Assembly: GCA_021157505.1 (NCBI GenBank) | Contig: JAGGWI010000219.1 | Location: forward strand, 1 to 10,436 | Origin: Desulfuromusa sp. | GTDB lineage: Bacteria; Desulfobacterota; Desulfuromonadia; Desulfuromonadales; Geopsychrobacteraceae | DNA: 10,436 nt | Direction of reading: 5' to 3' | In this document: one piece after another, positions 6,028 through 10,436 of the stretch | Numbering within the stretch: position 1 is the first letter of the stretch | How the letters are laid out: every line of letters begins with the position of its first letter | Made by a program: the position numbers and the translations under genes | The notes under the pieces: model-generated | What the model was told of the DNA's origin: nothing | What the model saw: the letters and a program-made list of their open reading frames with translations, nothing else | Databases searched by the model: none

Positions 6028-7398
6028 ATGATTCTAATTGCCCTGCTTGTATTAGCTTTTATCGTTTTCGCTGTCGGATTTCTCTACTTTTGGGGGGTTA
6101 ATCCTGGCACGATTACGATCTTTCTGACTAGCGACCTGAGTTACACTTTGCCGTCAGCGATTATGCTGGTCTGTGTGTTGCTGGTCGGTCTTCTGATTGG
6201 TAACGGGGTCCATTTTTTAAGTGCTTTTCTCTATTCTTTCCGTCACTGGAAGGGAGGGCGTCGTCTGAAGAAGGCTGAAGAGGTGGGATCTATCTACCAC
6301 AGTGGCGTTGGTCGGTTGCTTTCCGGAGACTTGAAACAGGCACGAACCCTTTTGAAGAAGGCTTTAGATCGTGATCCTAGGCGGGTTGATATCTATCTGG
6401 CTCTGGCCAGTGTCGCCCTGCAGGAAGGCAATACTCAGGAGGGGGTTGAACTGCTACAGCAGGCACGTAAGCTCGATCCACAGGGACTTGAAGTCCTTTT
6501 TAAATTGGCAACAACCTATGAAGCAAGTGGTCAGCACGAAGAGTCCATGGGTATTTATAAAGAATTGCTGGCTGGTGATGCTGGTAATCGTAAAGCAATG
6601 CGTTCATTGCGTGATATCCATATGGATTCTGGTGACTGGCAGGAGGCACTGACTCTACAAAAGAGGATTCTCAAAACCTCAAAGACCGGGTCAAAAGTTG
6701 AGACGGAAAAGAAAATTTTGCTGCAGTTGCGTTACGAGATTGCCCATTCCGACCTAGAAGATGGGAACCGGGATCAAGCGATTGAAGTCTGTCGGGATAT
6801 CATCAAAAAGGATGCTACATTTACTCCGGCGCGGGTGACTCTGGGCGATGCATACCATCAAGCTGGACGCGATACCGATGCGGCTAAGGTGTATCAGGAT
6901 GGTTACAAAGCGTTGAAAAAGAGTGTATTTCTTGCTCGCCTGGAAGATCTTTATATCAATGCTGAAGATCCTGCGGCACTGCTGGCATTTTATCGCAGTC
7001 AGATGCAGGTTGATAGTGAAGACATGCTGCTTAAATTGTATCTCGGGAGACTCTGTCTGCGTCTGGAAATGGTCGATGAAGCGATGGAGCACCTGACCGA
7101 TCTGGAAACCTCGGGAGTCGATTTTACCAAGCTCCATCTGTTGTTGGCCGAAGCTCAGCGCCGCCGCAATAACACCGAGGAAGCTATTGTTGAGTATCAG
7201 AAAGCTTTGAGTATTGATGGCCACCTGCTCCTCGGATTTGTCTGTGAAGCTTGTGGTGCCCGACTTGTCGAATGGCACAGTCGTTGTCCAGAATGTAAAA
7301 CCTGGGATTCTCTGGTCTTGCCGGAGCGGAAACAGATTCAGGATGCCAAATTGATTGAGAGTCCAAAGATGATTCAACACGGGTCGCAGGAGAAATAA
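6028..7398 (+). CDS. lapB: LapB-like TPR protein with LapA-like two-helix N-terminus and rubredoxin-like zinc domain
   Basis: In enteric bacteria LapB (YciM) is an inner-membrane TPR protein that guides LpxC to the FtsH protease and so limits lipopolysaccharide synthesis. This 456-residue protein has the same plan: tetratricopeptide repeats over about residues 85-390, all on the cytoplasmic side, then a rubredoxin-like zinc domain with CEAC (406-409) and CPEC (420-423), and a short tail. Unlike E. coli LapB (389 residues, one membrane helix), it begins with two hydrophobic helices (about 1-23 and 43-67) joined by a short loop and followed by a basic stretch, resembling LapA (DUF1049). ATG 6028 follows GGAG (6018-6021) by six bases. 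One base separates its stop from gpmI. Orthology to LapB is inferred from architecture; the LpxC role is not shown here. Confidence 0.85.
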   Translation: MILIALLVLAFIVFAVGFLYFWGVNPGTITIFLTSDLSYTLPSAIMLVCVLLVGLLIGNGVHFLSAFLYSFRHWKGGRRLKKAEEVGSIYHSGVGRLLSGDLKQARTLLKKALDRDPRRVDIYLALASVALQEGNTQEGVELLQQARKLDPQGLEVLFKLATTYEASGQHEESMGIYKELLAGDAGNRKAMRSLRDIHMDSGDWQEALTLQKRILKTSKTGSKVETEKKILLQLRYEIAHSDLEDGNRDQAIEVCRDIIKKDATFTPARVTLGDAYHQAGRDTDAAKVYQDGYKALKKSVFLARLEDLYINAEDPAALLAFYRSQMQVDSEDMLLKLYLGRLCLRLEMVDEAMEHLTDLETSGVDFTKLHLLLAEAQRRRNNTEEAIVEYQKALSIDGHLLLGFVCEACGARLVEWHSRCPECKTWDSLVLPERKQIQDAKLIESPKMIQHGSQEK

Positions 7399-7399
7399 T

Positions 7400-8926
7400 A
7401 TGACAGCAGGGCCGGTGGCACTGGTGATCCTGGATGGTTGGGGAATCAGTGAAAATTGTGAAAATAATGCCGCTTGCCAGGCAAATACGCCAGTTTTAGA
7501 TCGCCTCCGTCAGGAATATCCCAATAGTCGTTTGAGCGCTTCTGGTCAGGATGTCGGGTTGCCGGACGGACAGATGGGAAATTCAGAAGTCGGGCATATG
7601 AACATTGGTGCCGGGCGGATCATTTATCAGAATCTAAGCCGGATCAGTCTGGCGATTGAGGATGGTTCATTTTTTAAAAATCAAGCGTTGGAAAGTGCCT
7701 GCAAGCGGTTGGTTGCTTCTGGCGGCAAGTTGCATCTGCTTGGATTGCTTTCGGATGGTGGGGTTCATTCCCACAATACCCATCTCTATGCTTTAATCCG
7801 TCTGGCTCAGCAAGTTGGAGTCAAGGAGGTCTGTATCCATCCTTTTCTGGATGGTCGTGATACCCCTCCCAAGAGTGCAATTGATTATCTGCAGCAGTTA
7901 GAGGGTCAACTGGAAAGTATTGGTCTTGGCCGGGTGGTGACGATCATGGGTCGTTATTGGGCCATGGATCGCGATAATCGCTGGGATCGGGTTGAAAAAG
8001 CCTATCTGGCACTGACCGAAGGTGTTGGTCAATCGGCAGCTTCAGCTGCTGAGGCGATTGAATCGGCCTATGCTGCTGGTCAGACTGACGAGTTTGTCGA
8101 ACCCTGGGTCGTGGCAGCGCCGGGAACCATCGATGACGGAGACGGTGTCATCTTTTTTAATTTCCGTTCGGATCGTGCCCGTGAAATGACCCGGGCCTTG
8201 GCCCTTAAAGATTTTTCCGGTTTTTCCCGCAGTAAAACTCCGCAGTTGGTCGATTATGTTTGTCTGACTGAATATGATGAGACCTTCGACCTTGCTGTCG
8301 CGTTCCCTTCCGAAACCTATCCTGAGATCCTTGCAGCAGTTGTTTCTCATGCGGGATTCAAACAACTGCGGATCGCTGAGACAGAAAAATATGCTCATGT
8401 CACCTTTTTCTTCAATGGTGGGGTAGAACAGCCCTGGCCGGGAGAAGATCGGGTGATGATTGCCTCCCCCAAAGATGTTGCGACCTATGACCAAAAGCCC
8501 TCTATGAGTGCTGTAGAGGTGACGGATGAGGTGGTCAAACGGGTCGAATCCAATAAATATCAGCTGATTATCTTGAACTTTGCCAATTGTGATATGGTTG
8601 GGCATACGGGGGTTTTAACCGCTGCTATTGAAGCGATGGAGACGGTTGACAGCTGTCTGGGACGAGTTGTCGCTGCCGTCAGTAAGGCGGGTGGAAAATT
8701 GCTGATCACGGCAGATCATGGTAATTGCGAGGAGATGGTGGATACACAAGGACGTCCCCATACGGCACATACCACGAACCCGGTGCAATTTATTTTTGTC
8801 GATCCCGACCACAAATCTCAGCTGGTTCATGACGGGATTCTTGCCGATCTTGCACCGACTATTCTGGAACTCCTGAAGTTGGAAAAACCGGCTGCTATGA
8901 CGGGGCAATCCTTGCTGGTTAATTAA
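7400..8926 (+). CDS. gpmI: 2,3-bisphosphoglycerate-independent phosphoglycerate mutase
   Basis: GpmI interconverts 3- and 2-phosphoglycerate in glycolysis and gluconeogenesis, using two Mn2+ ions and a phosphoserine intermediate. The 508-residue protein is full length and all active-site motifs are visible: D12 in LDGWG, nucleophile S62 in DGQMGNSEVGHMNIGAGR, H123 in GGVHSH, DGRDTPP (151-157), GRYWAMDRDNRWDR (184-197), NFRSDRAR (254-261), K330, D398 and H402 in NCDMVGHTG, D439 and H440 in TADHGNCE, and H457. The start is fixed by AGGAGA (7388-7393), six bases upstream, and the gene begins one base after the preceding stop, so it is co-transcribed with the lapB-like gene. No clear terminator follows; comF begins within about 35 bases. 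Confidence 0.98.
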   Translation: MTAGPVALVILDGWGISENCENNAACQANTPVLDRLRQEYPNSRLSASGQDVGLPDGQMGNSEVGHMNIGAGRIIYQNLSRISLAIEDGSFFKNQALESACKRLVASGGKLHLLGLLSDGGVHSHNTHLYALIRLAQQVGVKEVCIHPFLDGRDTPPKSAIDYLQQLEGQLESIGLGRVVTIMGRYWAMDRDNRWDRVEKAYLALTEGVGQSAASAAEAIESAYAAGQTDEFVEPWVVAAPGTIDDGDGVIFFNFRSDRAREMTRALALKDFSGFSRSKTPQLVDYVCLTEYDETFDLAVAFPSETYPEILAAVVSHAGFKQLRIAETEKYAHVTFFFNGGVEQPWPGEDRVMIASPKDVATYDQKPSMSAVEVTDEVVKRVESNKYQLIILNFANCDMVGHTGVLTAAIEAMETVDSCLGRVVAAVSKAGGKLLITADHGNCEEMVDTQGRPHTAHTTNPVQFIFVDPDHKSQLVHDGILADLAPTILELLKLEKPAAMTGQSLLVN

Positions 8927-8960
8927 ACATTCGGTAACGATCCGGGGGGGATTTTCAACA

Positions 8961-9668
8961 ATCAAAAAGCTTTTATTCTCTCTGTTTAAAATCTTTTTCC
9001 CCCCGGCCTGTCCCCTCTGCGGGGGTACCCTCCCGAACAACTATTCTGCTCCATTCTGTGTCGCTTGCCTCAATGGATTCAAGCCTCTTCCCGAGGCTAA
9101 ATGCTCTCTTTGTTCACTCCCATTTGTCGGCACCTCCAATAGCTCCCACCTGTGTGGCCGCTGTATAAAACACCCGCCAGCCTACACAAAGGTCTATGCT
9201 GTTGGCCTTTATGAACTCTCTTTGCGACGCTCTATCCACCAATTCAAGTTCAATGGTAAGGTAGGATTAGATCGACCTTTAGGGACGTTGTTGGAGCAGG
9301 CGATCGACACTGATTTAAAAATTGATCTGCTGCTGCCGGTGCCGTTACAGCGTAAACGTTTGCAACAGAGAAGTTACAATCAAGCCTTGTTGCTTGCCCG
9401 GGTGGTTGCAAAAATAAGAGAGCTGCCGCTGGACAATGATCTGTTAGTCAAGGTTCGTGAGACAGAATCACAGCAGGGTTTATCCGCTAAAGAGAGGGTC
9501 AAAAATTTACAGGGATCATTTAAGCTGGAAAAAAATGTAGCGGGGCAAAATATTTTATTGATTGATGACGTCATGACAACTGGTGCTACAGTTGCCGCTT
9601 GTAGTCGGACATTGATCGAGGGCGGTGCCGCTAACATTTATGTTGCGGTCATCGGACGAGCAGCCTGA
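8961..9668 (+). CDS. comF: ComF-family double zinc-ribbon/phosphoribosyltransferase-like protein, start codon unclear
   Basis: ComF proteins aid DNA uptake in naturally competent bacteria; in other lineages the role is often unknown. Read from 8961 the protein has about 235 residues, a normal ComF length. Four CxxC pairs at residues 17/20, 33/36, 48/51 and 65/68 form two zinc ribbons, and a phosphoribosyltransferase domain follows, with RSYNQA and the PRPP loop LIDDVMTTGAT (about 200-210). The frame is open from 8901, but no ATG, GTG or TTG occurs in it before TTG 9222, which would delete both zinc ribbons and part of the second domain. ATC 8961 is placed best: it follows a G-run (8944-8950) by ten bases and begins the ComF-like KKLLFSLFKIFFPPACPLCG. 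A base substitution, an assembly error or a real non-canonical start are all possible. Family confidence is high, start confidence low. Confidence 0.8.
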   Translation: MKKLLFSLFKIFFPPACPLCGGTLPNNYSAPFCVACLNGFKPLPEAKCSLCSLPFVGTSNSSHLCGRCIKHPPAYTKVYAVGLYELSLRRSIHQFKFNGKVGLDRPLGTLLEQAIDTDLKIDLLLPVPLQRKRLQQRSYNQALLLARVVAKIRELPLDNDLLVKVRETESQQGLSAKERVKNLQGSFKLEKNVAGQNILLIDDVMTTGATVAACSRTLIEGGAANIYVAVIGRAA

Positions 9669-9700
9669 TCCTTTATCGCTAGGAGACCATCTCATCAACA

Positions 9701-9733
9701 GCCTCCCAGGGAATCAAAAAGATACCCTGAGGC
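9701..9733 (+). other. Imperfect hairpin downstream of comF
   Basis: CAGGG (9707-9711) pairs with CCCTG (9725-9729) across a 13-base A-rich loop. The outer GCC (9701-9703) can pair with GGC (9731-9733) past a small internal loop. No T-run follows on either strand, so it is not a clear terminator. It is the first of several inverted repeats in the comF-PAS gap, and the only terminator-like position directly after comF. Confidence 0.4.
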
Positions 9734-9737
9734 ACAA

Positions 9738-9936
9738 ATGAAGTGCTATAGTTATCCACTGCTAGCAGCCTATCGGGCAATCAATGAACTGGCTGCAAGT
9801 TGGTCCATTTGGCCCATATCTCAGCTCCTTTTCGACCAATAGCTACGGCTATTACTCTCAAATGAGCCAAAATCTGATCTCAAATGGTCAAATTTTCGCT
9901 TCAGTCCAGATAGCCCGACAGACTGCTTTTGTTTTT
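9738..9936. repeat. Repeat-rich gap with several inverted repeats
   Basis: The 295-base gap between comF and the PAS gene is dense in inverted repeats: GCAGCC (9765-9770) with GGCTGC (9791-9796); TTGGTC (9800-9805) with GACCAA (9834-9839); TTTGGCCCAT (9808-9817) with ATGAGCCAAA (9862-9871, one mismatch); AATAGC (9838-9843) with GCTATT (9848-9853) around TACG, which in RNA is a cUACGg loop of the very stable UNCG class; and CAGTC (9902-9906) with GACTG (9921-9925) followed by a T-rich tract to 9936. Some pairs overlap and would compete. A dispersed palindromic repeat, a structured RNA, or a 5' leader of the PAS gene are all possible. Short reading frames exist on both strands but none is convincing alone. 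Confidence 0.5.
9856..9899 (+). repeat. Two imperfect direct repeats with 22-base period
   Basis: TCTCAAATG occurs at 9856-9864 and again at 9878-9886, exactly 22 bases apart, about two helical turns. The flanks also resemble each other, with 14 of 22 positions equal over the two units. The first copy contains CTCAAATGAG, a small palindrome. Spacing by helical turns upstream of a sensor gene could fit a tandem regulator site, but no known operator is recognised. Confidence 0.5.
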
Positions 9937-9963
9937 AAAGGATATTTTCTTCGGGGAGATCCT

Positions 9964-10436
9964 GTGAACTCGAACCTTCATCGCTTGCTTTCTGAATACC
10001 CTCTCGAGACTCTGCTACAAACCATTCCGACCGGTTTGTTTCTGGTTGATGTCGATAAAATAATTGTCTATTGGAATGCTGAAGCCGCGCGGATTACCGG
10101 TTTTACAGCGGAAGAGGCCGTTGGGCAACATTGTACTTTCCTGCATGGCGATCCCTGCAACATGGAATGTGGCCTTTTCTCTGAAACAACCCCAAAGCCA
10201 GAGATTGGGCTAACCTGTTCCTTTCGGCATAAAGATGGTCGGACCATTGCGCTGACTAAAAATGTCGATTTGCTTCGCGATGATGCTGGCACTATTATTG
10301 GTGGTGTCGAAGCATTTGTTGATATTACTCGCCTCAAAGAACTCGAAGTCAGTCTCCGTTCTGCGGTAGAAGAACGTACCCATGAGCTGGAACTGGAGAA
10401 AGCCGGACTTCGGGCTGTTCTTGATGGCATGGTCGA
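9964..10436 (+). CDS. PAS-domain signalling protein, N-terminal part (cut by window end)
   Basis: The visible 157 residues hold one PAS domain with its PAC segment (about residues 13-130, from LLQTIPTGLFLVD through NAEAARITGF to VEAFVDITRLKELE). A charged coiled coil follows (about 128-150), and then LRAVLDGMV, which looks like the start of a second PAS domain. The output domain lies beyond the window, so histidine kinase, sigma-54 activator or cyclic-di-GMP enzyme cannot be separated. A cysteine cluster C57, C65, C69 and C85 sits inside the PAS domain and may bind a metal or respond to redox. GTG 9964 is chosen because GGGGAG (9953-9958) lies five bases upstream. The frame remains open upstream to 9766, with ATG at 9784 and 9862, so a longer N-terminus cannot be excluded. 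No membrane segment is seen in the visible part. Confidence 0.85.
   Translation, partial: MNSNLHRLLSEYPLETLLQTIPTGLFLVDVDKIIVYWNAEAARITGFTAEEAVGQHCTFLHGDPCNMECGLFSETTPKPEIGLTCSFRHKDGRTIALTKNVDLLRDDAGTIIGGVEAFVDITRLKELEVSLRSAVEERTHELELEKAGLRAVLDGMV

Noticed and set aside
6754..7380. 208-codon minus-strand open frame opposite the lapB-like gene
   Set aside because: It lies wholly antisense to a well-supported TPR and zinc-domain gene, and its translation shows no recognisable domain.
8042..8605. 187-codon minus-strand open frame opposite gpmI
   Set aside because: Antisense shadow of gpmI, whose catalytic motifs are all intact on the plus strand.
9222..9668. TTG 9222 as the true start of a short 148-residue phosphoribosyltransferase
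   Set aside because: The same frame upstream encodes a complete ComF zinc-ribbon region with four CxxC pairs, no ribosome site precedes 9222, and starting there would cut into the conserved Y-E-L-S-L-R-R-S-I-H-Q-F-K-F segment.
9752..9760. DnaA-box-like TTATCCACT
   Set aside because: Single site, eight of nine matches, with no other boxes, AT-rich unwinding region or origin genes nearby. Expected by chance.
10068..10430. 120-codon minus-strand frame at the window end
   Set aside because: Ser- and Arg-rich shadow of the PAS-domain gene, with no ribosome site or domain.
1..10436. Mobile elements, prophage, CRISPR arrays, tRNA or rRNA genes, defence systems
   Set aside because: No transposase, integrase, spacer-repeat array, tRNA-like fold or defence-type domain was seen on either strand. 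All large frames are explained by housekeeping genes.

Overview
The window is a run of same-strand (+) housekeeping genes with short gaps, typical of a bacterial chromosome. The gene order (rplU-rpmA-obgE-proB-proA-nadD-rsfS-rlmH-dksA/traR-like-lapB-like-gpmI-comF, then a PAS sensor gene) together with the protein sequences suggests a Desulfuromonadales-type bacterium (Geobacter/Desulfuromonas/Pelobacter relatives) of moderate GC. This assignment comes from remembered synteny and sequence flavour, not from a database search.

Layout. Positions 1-457 carry the end of rplU (L21) and all of rpmA (L27), closed by a strong hairpin at 483-517. Then come the ribosome-assembly GTPase obgE (540-1550) and the two proline-biosynthesis genes proB and proA (1594-3995), which overlap by one base and may have their own promoter. 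A 7-bp tandem array with inverted partners (3995-4081) separates proA from nadD (4099-4737). rsfS (TTG start) and rlmH (GTG start, 4-base overlap) follow, ending in a small terminator-like hairpin. Next are a short DksA/TraR-type zinc-finger protein, a LapB-like TPR protein with a two-helix LapA-like N-terminus, gpmI, and comF. The comF zinc-ribbon half is in frame but has no ATG, GTG or TTG start. After comF lie about 295 bases rich in inverted and direct repeats, then a PAS-domain sensor gene that runs off the window end.

Function. The theme is growth and ribosome maturation: L21, L27, Obg, RsfS and RlmH all act on the large subunit, and the DksA-like protein would tune RNA polymerase. Proline, NAD and glycolysis enzymes and an envelope (LPS) homeostasis protein share the cluster. 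No phage, insertion sequence, CRISPR, tRNA or rRNA was seen. The least ordinary parts are the LapA/LapB-like fusion, the missing comF start, the repeat-rich 9701-9936 segment whose open frame runs into the PAS gene, and the heptamer array.
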